Assembly (NCBI GenBank): GCA_019113845.1
Contig: DXGQ01000017.1
Span: forward strand, 1-36,607
Source of the DNA: Candidatus Anaerobutyricum avicola
Lineage (GTDB): Bacteria > Bacillota > Clostridia > Lachnospirales > Lachnospiraceae
Direction of reading: 5' to 3'
Length of the DNA stretch: 36,607 bases
In this document: positions 16,571 through 24,604 of the stretch, piece by piece
Numbering within the stretch: the stretch's first letter is position 1
Layout of the letters: every line of letters starts with the position of its first letter
The notes under the pieces: generated by a model
The model's database searches: none
What the model was told of the DNA's origin: nothing
Seen by the model: only the letters and a program-made list of their open reading frames with translations
Made by a program: the position numbers and the translations under genes

Positions 16571-16650
16571 AGGGGCGCCGGACATGGGCTGGCGCCTGTT
16601 CTGTTTTCTGTGATCTTTATTATTATAGCATCCGAAATCTTTTGTTGGAA
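16571..16650 (-). promoter_or_regulatory. Promoter and GC-rich leader hairpin of the GT2 gene
   Basis: On the minus strand, TTCCAA (16650-16645), 17 bp, extended -10 TGC-TATAAT (16627-16622). The predicted leader of about 80 nt contains the hairpin GGCGCC / GGCGCC (16574-16579 with 16591-16596), flanked by further pairing. Whether it regulates translation is unknown. Confidence 0.55.
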
Positions 16651-16714
16651 CAGAAAGATTGGGCGGTTTATAAAAATGTAACAAAAGTTTCACACATTAT
16701 TAATTTTCACCGGG

Positions 16715-16743
16715 TTGTACAGGATATGAAAAAGGATTATACT
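16715..16743 (+). promoter_or_regulatory. Promoter for the nudC-like gene
   Basis: TTGTAC (16715-16720), 17 bp, TATACT (16738-16743), 48 bp before the start codon. It is still intact although the gene carries a frameshift. Confidence 0.6.
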
Positions 16744-16791
16744 ATGAAAATGTGGCCGTAAGAGGTTCAGAAACAGGAAAGAAGGAAAGCT

Positions 16792-17510
16792 ATGATACAG
16801 GATATCAATACGCATAAACTGGATATTGTGTATGACGGGAAAGCCATTCTGGAAGAATCTGACCTGATCGTTGCTTTTTCTGAGAAAGATGTATATATGA
16901 AAAAACAGAGGAAAACCGTGCCCTGCACTTTGCCATGATCACGGCATGGCATCTGTATCAGTGGTATGAGGAGACAAAGTTCTGCGGCGCCTGCGGTGTG
17001 CGGCTTCGTCACGGAAAAGAGGAGAGGACCATGGTATGTCCGATCTGCGGCAACACGATCTATCCCCGGATTTATCCGGCGGTCATCGTTGGAGTCTATG
17101 ATGGAAGCCGGATCCTTCTCACAAAAATGTCACCGTCCGCGCAGTATTACGCGCTGGTCTCCGGTTACTGTGAGGCGGGCGAGACGCTGGAAGAGACGGC
17201 AAGACGGGAAGTCATGGAAGAGACAGGGCTTTCCATCGGTCCGCTTACGTATTATAAGAGTCAGCCGTGGGCGGCTTCTCAGTCGGTTTTATCCGGTTAT
17301 TTTGCGAGGTTAGAGGGAAGTGCGGATATACATATAGATGGAAAAGAACTCTGCGAAGCCAGATGGGTGGAGCGGGAAGAGCTGGAAGGCTGTTATTCTG
17401 ACAGTGGAATCAGTCTTACGGCGGAGATGATCGCGTATTTCCATAAACACCCGGAAAAGTTTCCGGGAGGGATAGAAGAGGACATTGAGAATTATAAGAT
17501 AGATTATTAG
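16792..17510 (+). pseudogene. nudC: NudC-like NAD(H)/RNA-cap pyrophosphatase, frameshifted
   Basis: ATG 16792 (RBS AAGGAAAG) opens a 48-codon frame ending at TGA 16936. The continuation lies in the -1 frame: N-R-A-L-H-F-A-M-I-T-A-W-H-L-Y-Q-W, then a zinc ribbon (F-C-G-A-C-G and C-P-I-C-G-N), the Nudix box (G-Y-C-E-A-G-E, R-E-V-M-E-E-T-G) and the NudC hallmark S-Q-P-W near 17258. Adding one A to the A6 run at 16900-16905 joins both parts. NudC cleaves NAD(H) and removes NAD caps from RNA. Possibilities are a real mutation, a sequencing error, or slippage at the A run. The internal ATG 16935 could yield a zinc-ribbon-plus-Nudix fragment, but it lacks a good RBS. Confidence 0.85.
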
Positions 17511-17597
17511 ATCAGACAGGGCAGATGCCGGGAAGGCAGATGTCCGGGGAAAGATGACAATGCGATGAGATCACAGGAATTGTGAGAAAGGGGAAGT

Positions 17598-19004
17598 ATG
17601 ATGGAACAAGAGGAGAAAAAAGGACCTTCTGTCTGGAGCACAAAGAAGAAGGTCGGTGTGACCATAGCGGTGGTCGTTGTGCTGTACGCGCTGATCGCGG
17701 TATTTTTTCAATTTCATTTCTTTCCGGGCACGGAGATCAACGGATACCAATGTGGATTTCGCAGTGTGGGAAAGGTAAAGGAAATGATTCAGGAAGGAGT
17801 GGAAGAATATTCGATCTCCATCAAAGAAAGAGATGACAGAGAGGAGACGGTATCTTCCGCGCAGGTAGGGCTTTCTTTCTCGGATAACGGCAAGCTGGAA
17901 GCGTTAAAAGAGGGACAGAAGGCGTATGCGTGGATCACATTTCCTTTTATCAATAAGGAGTATCCAAACGGTGTGACGCTTCAGGTGGACGAGACTGCCT
18001 ACGCGAATACGTTTCACGCTCTTTCTGCTTTTGATGAGACGCTGGTGGTGGCTCCGGTAGACGCCTGGTCCAGATATAATAAAGAAACTAACTCTTATGA
18101 TATCGTGGAAGAGATTTACGGAAATACGGTAAAGGAAGAGGAGTTTTATGACGCGCTTAAGGAGGCGATCCTCCGGCAGGATGCCAGCATTGACGTGGAG
18201 GAGGCAGACTGCTATCAGAATCCGGTCTATAAGAAGGATTCCGAGGAAGTCATCCAGTCCAACGATGTGCTGAATCAGTATGTCAGCACGGACATCATCT
18301 ATGATTTTGATGACAGAACGGAGGAGCTGACAGGAAAGAAGATCAATAAGTGGCTCCAGGTGACCAAGAAGTTCAAAGTGAAGGTCAATAAAGAAAAAGC
18401 GGCCAAATATGTTGAAAATCTGGCTAAGAAGTATGATACGGTAGGGATCGAGAGACATTTCACCTCCATCGTCGGTAATGAGGTTGATGTGGAAGGTGGA
18501 ACTTACGGCTGGACGATCGACCAGGAAGCCGAGACGGAGAAGCTGATCAAACAGATCAAAAAAGGAAAGAAAGTGACCAGAGAGCCAGAGTATGCGCATT
18601 ATGCCAAGAGCCGGAAGAAGAATGACATCGGCGACACTTATGTGGAGGTTGACCTGGGTTCCCAGTATATGTGGTTTTACAAAGACGGAAAGACCGTAGT
18701 CTCCACGCCGGTAGTGACAGGAAACACCAGCCTCGGCAGAGGAACGCCGACCGGAGTCTATTATATCCTCTATAAGACGACCGATTATACGCTGACCGGA
18801 GAGGGATATGCGTCTCACGTAGACTACTGGCTGCCATTCACTCATTCCGGTGTGGGCATCCATGACGCCAGCTGGAGAAGTAGCTTCGGCGGAGGCATCT
18901 ACACCTATGACGGTTCCCACGGCTGTGTCAACACACCGTACAATGCGGTGCGGACGATCTACAATAACATAGAATCTACATACCCGGTTGTTGTACACTG
19001 GTAA
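17598..19004 (+). CDS. Membrane-anchored L,D-transpeptidase (YkuD domain)
   Basis: 468 residues. A short cytoplasmic N-terminus and one membrane helix (about 22-42) anchor an extracytoplasmic protein. The middle is the putative peptidoglycan-binding region common in clostridial L,D-transpeptidases. The C-terminal YkuD domain (about 345-468) begins V-E-V-D-L-G-S-Q-Y-M-W and has the catalytic motif S-H-G-C-V-N with H441 and C443, plus the upstream G-I-H-D-A. It forms 3-3 crosslinks or attaches proteins to peptidoglycan. ATG 17598 or 17601, RBS AAAGGGGAAG. Confidence 0.93.
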   Translation: MMEQEEKKGPSVWSTKKKVGVTIAVVVVLYALIAVFFQFHFFPGTEINGYQCGFRSVGKVKEMIQEGVEEYSISIKERDDREETVSSAQVGLSFSDNGKLEALKEGQKAYAWITFPFINKEYPNGVTLQVDETAYANTFHALSAFDETLVVAPVDAWSRYNKETNSYDIVEEIYGNTVKEEEFYDALKEAILRQDASIDVEEADCYQNPVYKKDSEEVIQSNDVLNQYVSTDIIYDFDDRTEELTGKKINKWLQVTKKFKVKVNKEKAAKYVENLAKKYDTVGIERHFTSIVGNEVDVEGGTYGWTIDQEAETEKLIKQIKKGKKVTREPEYAHYAKSRKKNDIGDTYVEVDLGSQYMWFYKDGKTVVSTPVVTGNTSLGRGTPTGVYYILYKTTDYTLTGEGYASHVDYWLPFTHSGVGIHDASWRSSFGGGIYTYDGSHGCVNTPYNAVRTIYNNIESTYPVVVHW

Positions 19005-19010
19005 AAAAGA

Positions 19011-19085
19011 AACTGCTGCAAAGTGATCCATGCGAAGCGGAGAATTTTCTCTGCGGTTGTGGAACAGCTCTGCAGCAGTTTTTTA
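19011..19085 (+). terminator. Terminator of the L,D-transpeptidase gene
   Basis: AACTGCTGCA (19011-19020) pairs with TGCAGCAGTT (19071-19080), followed by TTTT; an inner hairpin GCGGAGA/TCTCTGC fills the long loop. A second hairpin, TTTCCTGT/ACAGGAAA (19145-19163), lies over the 3' end of the convergent AAA+ gene. Confidence 0.7.
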
Positions 19086-19153
19086 TTACAGTAGGAAATT
19101 ATACTTCTGTGAAATAAAAATGCTCTACGAAGATCGCGCTGCGGTTTCCTGTT

Positions 19154-20845
19154 TCACAGGAAATATTCCTCTGCCCGGTCTTTTACTGTCCGTTTTAAGA
19201 GGTTGGTGTGGCGGACGGCATTTACGAAGTCTTTCACAGTCACGGTCTCTCTTGATTCCAGGGCAGCGTAGGAAAATGCCATCTCCAGAAGAGTGAGCGG
19301 CAGTTCCGGCCGTCGGGTTCTTCGGTCTTCCGGCTGGAAGACCGGGTCAGAGAGGTGGATGAGAACCTGCAGCAGACGCCTGGTTTCTTCTTCGGAACAG
19401 GTAAGTTTTCCCTTTGTCGCGTGTTCGATGGACGGAAGGGTTCCGGTCAGAATCCGAAGTGTGACGGTCTCGTCAGGCTCCTCCACGGCGATCGGATAGA
19501 AGCGGCGGGCGAGAGCTTTGTCGCTCATCAGATATTTCTGATATTCCTCGCTGGTGGTGGAGCCGATGATCTTGATATCTCCCCGGTCAATGTACGGCTT
19601 TAACATGTTGGAGATATCATTGTTGGAGCTCTCGGTGGAACCGGCGCCGACGATGGTATGGATCTCATCGATGAAGAGGATGATGTCCGGATGGGCGGCG
19701 AGCTCGTTCATGAGCTGGCGGATGCGCTCCTCCATCTCTCCCACATATTTTGTGCCGCTCAGGAGAGAAGTTGTGGTCAGTTTGTATATTTCTTTGTTCT
19801 TTAAAAGTTGCGGTACTTTGCCCTGCTGTAAGAGCCAGGCCAGACCCTCGACCACGGCGGTCTTGCCGACGCCTGCCTCACCGAGAAGGATCGGGGATTT
19901 CTTCGGGGAGATGAGGATCAGTTCCAGATCATCAAGCTCCGCCTCTCTTCCGATGGCAGGATTGGTAAGATAAGAAGCCGCGGTCATGTTGTAGGCATAC
20001 CGGTTCAGAATGCTCTCCGGGGACAGGACGGAAATGTTGTGGCGGCGCCGTGTTCCGGAGAAGATGGTGTCCGGCGCTTTCGTCCGGTGTCCGACAAACC
20101 AGTCAGAGCGCAGAGCGAGGTATTCCGCAAACGTGAGGGAGAAGTGCGTCAGTGAAGCGAGAAAAGCAAGTTCTCTTTGATGAAACTCTTCCAGCAGGCC
20201 CGTCGTGTCAATTTCTTCCGGTGCTGCGACCGGATCGGTATACATTTCCCCGAAGACCTTCACAAGCCAGAACTTTTTCTCAGAGGCAAAGCAGGCCAGC
20301 CGGGAGAGAAGGAGGTCTGCGAGAAGATTCTCGTTTTGTGAGAGAATGCTGTGACAGGCAGCGGCTGTCCCGGCGATGCGGCCGATGAGAGTCTGGTCCT
20401 GCGGTGAGGATTTGATGAGAACAGAATAAAAATCCTGTAATGTCCGCAAAAATAGATCCCTGTCCTTAAAGCACGGCTCAAGGCAGAGCATGGTTTTGGC
20501 ATATACGGAATAAAAGGGCGTTTTTACATTTTCAAACAGAGAAGTGATACATGAAAGCCATGTGTCTTTCTGAAAAGGTTCTGAGGAGCTCATCTGCTCT
20601 TTCAGACGAACGCAGTCCTCAAAATACCGGTCGTACTCCGCGGCAGTTTCCGGAAAGGAAAAATTATTTCTCTCGGTGACGAGACGTCCGATGAAGGCAA
20701 GAAAGAGGTTGTTATCATGAAAGGCCTCAATGCGGGCCGGCAGGATAAACATGTTTTTAATACAGGTATTTTCAAAAGACAGTGGCTGTCCGGTAGCTTC
20801 AATGAGTCGAAAAGCGGCTGTCAATGTTGTGATTGTAGAATTCAA
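19154..20845 (-). CDS. Clp-type AAA+ ATPase with a single ATPase domain
   Basis: 563 residues. The C-terminal half (about 298-563) is a ClpA/ClpB D1-like AAA+ module: I-G-R-E-A-E-L, Walker A GEAGVGKT at 322-329, a pore-like K-Y-V-G-E near 366, Walker B ILFIDEIH at 389-396, sensor G-S-T-T at 428-431 and Arg finger A-R-R-F near 446-449. There is no second AAA domain, no zinc finger and no recognisable Clp N-domain. Residues 1-290 are a helical region I cannot assign. The start is TTG 20845, supported by AAGGAG seven bases upstream and the absence of an earlier ATG. Possibly an unfoldase or remodelling factor; no protease partner is adjacent. Confidence 0.82.
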   Translation of the reverse strand: MNSTITTLTAAFRLIEATGQPLSFENTCIKNMFILPARIEAFHDNNLFLAFIGRLVTERNNFSFPETAAEYDRYFEDCVRLKEQMSSSEPFQKDTWLSCITSLFENVKTPFYSVYAKTMLCLEPCFKDRDLFLRTLQDFYSVLIKSSPQDQTLIGRIAGTAAACHSILSQNENLLADLLLSRLACFASEKKFWLVKVFGEMYTDPVAAPEEIDTTGLLEEFHQRELAFLASLTHFSLTFAEYLALRSDWFVGHRTKAPDTIFSGTRRRHNISVLSPESILNRYAYNMTAASYLTNPAIGREAELDDLELILISPKKSPILLGEAGVGKTAVVEGLAWLLQQGKVPQLLKNKEIYKLTTTSLLSGTKYVGEMEERIRQLMNELAAHPDIILFIDEIHTIVGAGSTESSNNDISNMLKPYIDRGDIKIIGSTTSEEYQKYLMSDKALARRFYPIAVEEPDETVTLRILTGTLPSIEHATKGKLTCSEEETRRLLQVLIHLSDPVFQPEDRRTRRPELPLTLLEMAFSYAALESRETVTVKDFVNAVRHTNLLKRTVKDRAEEYFL

Positions 20846-20892
20846 TGGAATGCTCCTTTACAAATGATTTTTTGCTTTAAAGCCAAAAAGTG

Positions 20893-20995
20893 TTGTGCTT
20901 TTTATTTTTTTATGATAAGATAGCCTCTGGTGTACTGACCCGGTCAGTACGCTGGTGTGTGAACACATTATAAGAAAAATATCAAAAAAATGCAA
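20893..20995. promoter_or_regulatory. Facing promoters around a 19-bp palindromic operator
   Basis: Plus-strand promoter TTGTGC (20893-20898), 17 bp, TAAGAT (20916-20921) drives toward DAHP synthase. Minus-strand promoter TTGCAT (20995-20990), 17 bp, TATAAT (20972-20967) drives toward the AAA+ gene. Between them lies a perfect palindrome, GTACTGACC-C-GGTCAGTAC (20932-20950), just downstream of both predicted start sites. It resembles the compact symmetric operators of TetR-family repressors. No TetR gene is in the window, and regulation is inferred. Confidence 0.6.
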
Positions 20996-21097
20996 TTAGC
21001 GCCTGTGAGAGCAGGCGACAGGATTGGAAGATAAAGTGCTGTATCAGCGAAAGAGGAGAGGATGCAGACAGGTATATCAGGAAGGAGAAAAACGATC

Positions 21098-22132
21098 ATG
21101 GATATGCAGATGAAGTTTTATAGAAAGTTGCCGATTCCAAGGGATTTAAAGGAACAGTTCCCGGCAGATGAGAGAGTGGTTAAGATTAAAAATGAGAGAG
21201 ATCCGGAGATCGCCCGGATCTTTGAGGGTAAGTCAGACCGGTTTCTTCTGATCATCGGCCCGTGTTCCGCGGATAATGAGACTTCTGTGCTGGATTACGT
21301 TTCCAGACTGGCAAAGGTGCAGGAAAAGGTCAAGGATAAGATCTGGATCGTGCCGAGAATCTATACGAATAAGCCGAGAACCACGGGGGGCGGCTATAAG
21401 GGACTGGTTCACCAGCCGGACCCGGAGAAAAAACCGGATGTATGGCAGGGGATCATCGCTGTTCGCGAGCTGCATCAGAAAGCGATTCTGGAGAGCGGAC
21501 TGACCTGTGCCGATGAGATGCTGTATCCGGAGAATCAGAGATACCTCTCTGATCTGTTGTCTTATGTGGCAATCGGCGCCCGTTCTGTGGAGAACCAGCA
21601 GCATCGTCTTGTTGCCAGCGGAGCCGGCGTTCCGGTGGGAATGAAGAATCCGACGGGAGGAGACCTCAGTGTCATGATGAACTCGATCACAGCGGCACAG
21701 AGCGGCCACATGTTCATCTACCGTGGCTGGGAGGTAGAGTCCACAGGTAATCCATACGCGCACGCGATCTTAAGAGGTTATGTGGATAAGCACGGACAGA
21801 CCTTCCCGAACTATCATTATGAAGATCTGATGCAGCTGTATGAGCTGTATCAGGAGACAAACCTCAAGAATCCGTCCGTCATTATCGATACGAATCACTC
21901 CAACTCCGGTAAAAATTACATGGAGCAGATCCGAATCGCCAAAGAAGTGCTGCACAGCTGCAGGATCTCCCCGGATATCAGAAAGCTTGTGAAGGGACTG
22001 ATGATTGAGAGTTATATTGAGGATGGCTGTCAGAAGATCGGCGGCGGCTGCTATGGCAAATCCATTACGGACCCGTGCCTTGGATGGGAGAAATCCGAGA
22101 AGTTAATTTATGAGATCGCAGAATCTTTATAA
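21098..22132 (+). CDS. 3-deoxy-7-phosphoheptulonate (DAHP) synthase
   Basis: 344 residues from ATG 21098 (RBS AAGGAG); an in-frame ATG at 21062 with GGAGAGG close by is an alternative. Class I (AroFGH-type) DAHP synthase, the first step of the shikimate pathway, condensing PEP and erythrose-4-phosphate. Motifs: I-I-G-P-C-S-A-D-N, the substrate-binding P-R-T-T-G-G-G-Y-K-G, G-A-R-S-V-E-N-Q, G-M-K-N-P-T-G-G and the metal-ligand D-T-N-H-S-N-S-G-K near the end. An N-terminal extension of the kind used for feedback inhibition in the enteric enzymes is present; which amino acid inhibits is unknown. Confidence 0.95.
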   Translation: MDMQMKFYRKLPIPRDLKEQFPADERVVKIKNERDPEIARIFEGKSDRFLLIIGPCSADNETSVLDYVSRLAKVQEKVKDKIWIVPRIYTNKPRTTGGGYKGLVHQPDPEKKPDVWQGIIAVRELHQKAILESGLTCADEMLYPENQRYLSDLLSYVAIGARSVENQQHRLVASGAGVPVGMKNPTGGDLSVMMNSITAAQSGHMFIYRGWEVESTGNPYAHAILRGYVDKHGQTFPNYHYEDLMQLYELYQETNLKNPSVIIDTNHSNSGKNYMEQIRIAKEVLHSCRISPDIRKLVKGLMIESYIEDGCQKIGGGCYGKSITDPCLGWEKSEKLIYEIAESL

Positions 22133-22136
22133 GGTT

Positions 22137-22163
22137 AAAATCCTTGTAAAAAGAAGGATTTTT
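22137..22163 (+). terminator. Terminator behind DAHP synthase
   Basis: AAAATCCTT / AAGGATTTTT with an 8-base loop, four bases behind the stop codon. Confidence 0.85.
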
Positions 22164-22189
22164 GCCGCAAAATCATCTTGAATAAATGA

Positions 22190-22394
22190 GATATTACGAA
22201 AGGCTTTGTATACATTACAAAACCTTTGTACATTGTAAACAAAACATCTGTACAGGCTTGTTTTTTGTAATATTTTTTTGTAAAATGAAAACGTATATCG
22301 TGGAATTCTTCTATATAAATCTGCTTACTTGTAAATTAAAATATTACGAAAACTTTAAATAGGTCATTTTTAGAACACTTTTACGTAATATAAT
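22190..22394 (+). promoter_or_regulatory. AT-rich upstream region with repeated motifs
   Basis: This gap of about 290 bp before the response regulator holds ATATTACGAAA twice in direct orientation (about 22191 and 22341) and once inverted as CGTAATATA (22384-22392, overlapping the TATAAT at 22389-22394). Several TTGTA/TACAA half-sites lie at 22205-22275, including TTTGTA-tacat-TACAAA. This looks like a multi-site regulated promoter. No strong -35 is visible. Confidence 0.45.
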
Positions 22395-22424
22395 TTTAAC
22401 AAGTAAAAGAAAGGGAGATGGCAG

Positions 22425-23099
22425 ATGCTTCTGAGCAGACTGATGATTTTTAATCAGAGAGAAGAAGAGTGTCGCCAGATGGAAGCGTATTTTGAAGGAA
22501 GCGGATATGGCGTCATTTGTTGTTCTGATCTCGATGAATTGATGGAGATGATCTCCAAAGGAAGACATAAGCCGGAAGTATTTGTGTTCTACATTGATGA
22601 TTCCGGACGGAGAGGTTACGAGATCATTGAGAAGATCCGTGCCGTATCTGATGTGGCGATCATTGTGATCTCAAAGGATATCCGCCTTGACACGCAATTA
22701 TATGCATACTCCAAGCGGATTGATGATTATATGGAAGACCCGGTGCCGCTGCCTCTTCTGGAGGCGCATATCGAGGCGATCCTCCGGCGGTTTTCGGAGA
22801 AGAAGCTGTCTGTGGAGACAGTGGGCGCGATCACGATTGACTATGAGAGCAGAAAGATTTATCTTGATGGAAATGTTCTCAAGGTCACAGCAAAAGAATT
22901 TGATCTGATGGAATATTTTATCAAACACAAAGGAATGATTCTTTCCAGAGATAAGATACTCGATTCCGTGTGGGGATATGATTATATCGGCGGATACCGC
23001 AGTGTGGACACTCTGGTCAAAAAGCTGAGAGCAAAGCTTACAAAGGAATATCCTTATATACAGACGGTATATGGAGTGGGATACTGCTTTGATGTTTAA
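22425..23099 (+). CDS. OmpR-family response regulator with degenerate receiver
   Basis: 224 residues. The C-terminal winged helix (about 130-224) is canonical: V-T-A-K-E-F-D-L-M-E-Y, S-R-D-K-I-L-D-S-V-W-G-Y-D and R-S-V-D-T-L-V-K-K-L-R. The receiver domain lacks the N-terminal acidic pair (F-N-Q in its place), and aligning on G64 puts Tyr56 where the phospho-Asp should be, with D58-D59 nearby; K84 is kept. No histidine kinase is adjacent. It may act without phosphorylation. RBS GGGAG. Only 28 bp separate it from the amidase gene, suggesting cotranscription. Confidence 0.85.
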   Translation: MLLSRLMIFNQREEECRQMEAYFEGSGYGVICCSDLDELMEMISKGRHKPEVFVFYIDDSGRRGYEIIEKIRAVSDVAIIVISKDIRLDTQLYAYSKRIDDYMEDPVPLPLLEAHIEAILRRFSEKKLSVETVGAITIDYESRKIYLDGNVLKVTAKEFDLMEYFIKHKGMILSRDKILDSVWGYDYIGGYRSVDTLVKKLRAKLTKEYPYIQTVYGVGYCFDV

Positions 23100-23127
23100 A
23101 ATAAGGAGAAAGGGGATTTTTATAACA

Positions 23128-24246
23128 ATGAAACGATGGTTGAGTTTATTGATGGTCATTATGCTATGTTTCAGCCTGACCGCGCCGGCGGCACAGGTAG
23201 ATGCGTCTTCCAGAGTGACGGTGGTATACAAGGGCAAGACGAAGTCTTTCGGAAACAAGAAAACATACGCCTATGTCAACAATGAGAAGATCAAGGCGGT
23301 CAAACAGCCGATCTTCATCAAGAATGGAAGTTACATGGGACCGGTCAATAAGCTTTTTAAGAAGAGCTCTCTGAAGGTAAAAGTAACAAGCAGTGAAAAC
23401 ACACTGACCCTGCAGTATCGCTCCAATGTCGTTGTTCTGAAGAACGGAAGCCGCAATGTGACGACAAATGGAGAGGTTTCCAGAATGTTAGCTCCGGCGA
23501 TGCTGGTGACATATCCGAGCGGAAAGACAAAATGGGTCGTTCCGTTAAACAGTGTCTGCAGCTGTCTGGGCATCACCTATAAGTTAAAAAATGGTGTGAT
23601 CAGAATGAAGGGCGCGGCAAACACCGCTACCACTTCTTCCAGCAGCACGACAGTTCCGGAAACACCGCAGCAGAACGGGCAGATTACACTCGTTCTTGAC
23701 GCAGGACACGGCGGCATGGACTCCGGAGCGACAGGAAATGGTTTCCGCGAGAAAAACATGACGCTGCAGATTCTTCTGGGCGCCAAGAGAATGTTTGATA
23801 ATGACAGCCGGTTCAAGGTATATTATACAAGAACATCGGATACATATCCGAGCCTGACAGACAGAAGCAAGCTGGCTAATGATTACGGTGCGGATCTGTT
23901 CGTAAGTATTCACATTAATTCTGCTTCTGCTTCCGCGCATGGAACGGAAACGCTGTATAATTCCAGCCGAAATGTAGTGACGGCAAAGAACGGAATGACA
24001 TCGAGAGAGCTGGCAACCTATATCCAGCAGTCCGTGGTCGCTACCACAGGCTTTACAAACCGGGGACTCAAAAACCGGACTGACCTCAGTGTCCTGAACC
24101 GGACAACCATGCCGGCCTGCCTTATTGAGTACGGTTTCATCAGCAATGCGAAGGAATCCAGAGAGATGAATGCCAATACGACCCGCTACGGTCAGGAACT
24201 CTATCAGGCTATCGTTGGTTATCTGCAGTCTGAGGGCAAATTATAA
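23128..24246 (+). CDS. Secreted N-acetylmuramoyl-L-alanine amidase (Amidase_3)
   Basis: 372 residues from ATG 23128. A signal peptide (K-R-W, then a hydrophobic stretch, A-P-A-A-Q-V-D-A) leads to an N-terminal domain resembling the stalk domain of copper amine oxidases (about 30-175). A Ser/Thr linker follows, then a zinc amidase domain: L-V-L-D-A-G-H-G-G-M-D-S-G-A, the zinc-ligand Glu in F-R-E-K-N-M, F-V-S-I-H-I-N-S and the catalytic Glu in L-I-E-Y-G-F-I-S-N. Cleaves the stem peptide from muramic acid. Starts at 23071 or 23092 are in frame but would bury the signal peptide. The RBS (AAAGGGG) is rather distant. Confidence 0.93.
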   Translation: MKRWLSLLMVIMLCFSLTAPAAQVDASSRVTVVYKGKTKSFGNKKTYAYVNNEKIKAVKQPIFIKNGSYMGPVNKLFKKSSLKVKVTSSENTLTLQYRSNVVVLKNGSRNVTTNGEVSRMLAPAMLVTYPSGKTKWVVPLNSVCSCLGITYKLKNGVIRMKGAANTATTSSSSTTVPETPQQNGQITLVLDAGHGGMDSGATGNGFREKNMTLQILLGAKRMFDNDSRFKVYYTRTSDTYPSLTDRSKLANDYGADLFVSIHINSASASAHGTETLYNSSRNVVTAKNGMTSRELATYIQQSVVATTGFTNRGLKNRTDLSVLNRTTMPACLIEYGFISNAKESREMNANTTRYGQELYQAIVGYLQSEGKL

Positions 24247-24272
24247 AATTTCTGCAAGACAGATAAGAAAAT

Positions 24273-24332
24273 GGGAGGACTGCCTTTGCAGTTCTTCCTG
24301 TAAAAAGGAAGCTGCCATACTCTGCAGCTTTT
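24273..24332 (+). terminator. Tandem hairpins behind the amidase gene
   Basis: GGGAGGACTGC / GCAGTTCTTCC (24273-24298) and AAGCTGC / GCAGCTT followed by TT (24309-24332). The second has a short T run and is the likelier terminator. Confidence 0.6.
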
Positions 24333-24342
24333 CACAAGGATA

Positions 24343-24409
24343 TTGACAGAGACGAAAAAGTCGGCTATCATATCCCGGTGCGAAGCTGTGGAATACGGCA
24401 GCTTTTTTT
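24343..24409 (+). promoter_or_regulatory. Promoter immediately followed by a terminator
   Basis: TTGACA (24343-24348), 17 bp, TATCAT (24366-24371); its predicted start near 24378 is followed at once by AAGCTG / CAGCTT and seven Ts (24383-24409). The transcript would end after about 30 nt unless the terminator is overridden. The hairpin resembles the one at 24309. It lies before the nrdD promoter. Confidence 0.5.
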
Positions 24410-24423
24410 GAGAATGTTATTTG

Positions 24424-24477
24424 ATACTATATGTAGTGTGATAAAGTATTGCACACCACGAGTTATTGTGTTACAAT
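24424..24477 (+). promoter_or_regulatory. nrdD promoter with two NrdR boxes
   Basis: Promoter TTGCAC (24449-24454), 17 bp, TACAAT (24472-24477). A strong NrdR-box match, ATACTATATGTAGTGT (24424-24439), lies upstream of the -35, and a weaker one, CCACGAGTTATTGTGT (24456-24471), fills the spacer. Their start-to-start distance of 32 bp (three helical turns) is the usual spacing for NrdR. NrdR with ATP/dATP is known to repress RNR operons. The nrdR gene itself is not in the window. Confidence 0.75.
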
Positions 24478-24604
24478 GTCGGTGTTCGCCAAAAGAGCGT
24501 TTTGTAATATTTCCGGTGACGATGCGCGTATATCACGAGAAAGCGGCGTCGTCAGGATTACCTACATAGACACAATACATTTGCAGAAAACAGAGGTAGA
24601 GAGT

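Noticed and set aside
16571-16600. GC-rich hairpin as a terminator for neighbouring genes
   Set aside because: No T run on either strand, and it lies in the predicted leader of the GT2 gene.
16900-16906. Programmed -1 frameshift site in nudC
   Set aside because: The A6-C run is in the wrong phase for a classic A-AAA-AAC heptamer, and no stimulatory structure is evident, so a mutation or read error is likelier.
24449-24604. Longer nrdD start about 50 codons upstream
   Set aside because: It would cover the promoter and NrdR box, and family members begin at M-K-I-I-K-R directly behind the RBS at 24605.
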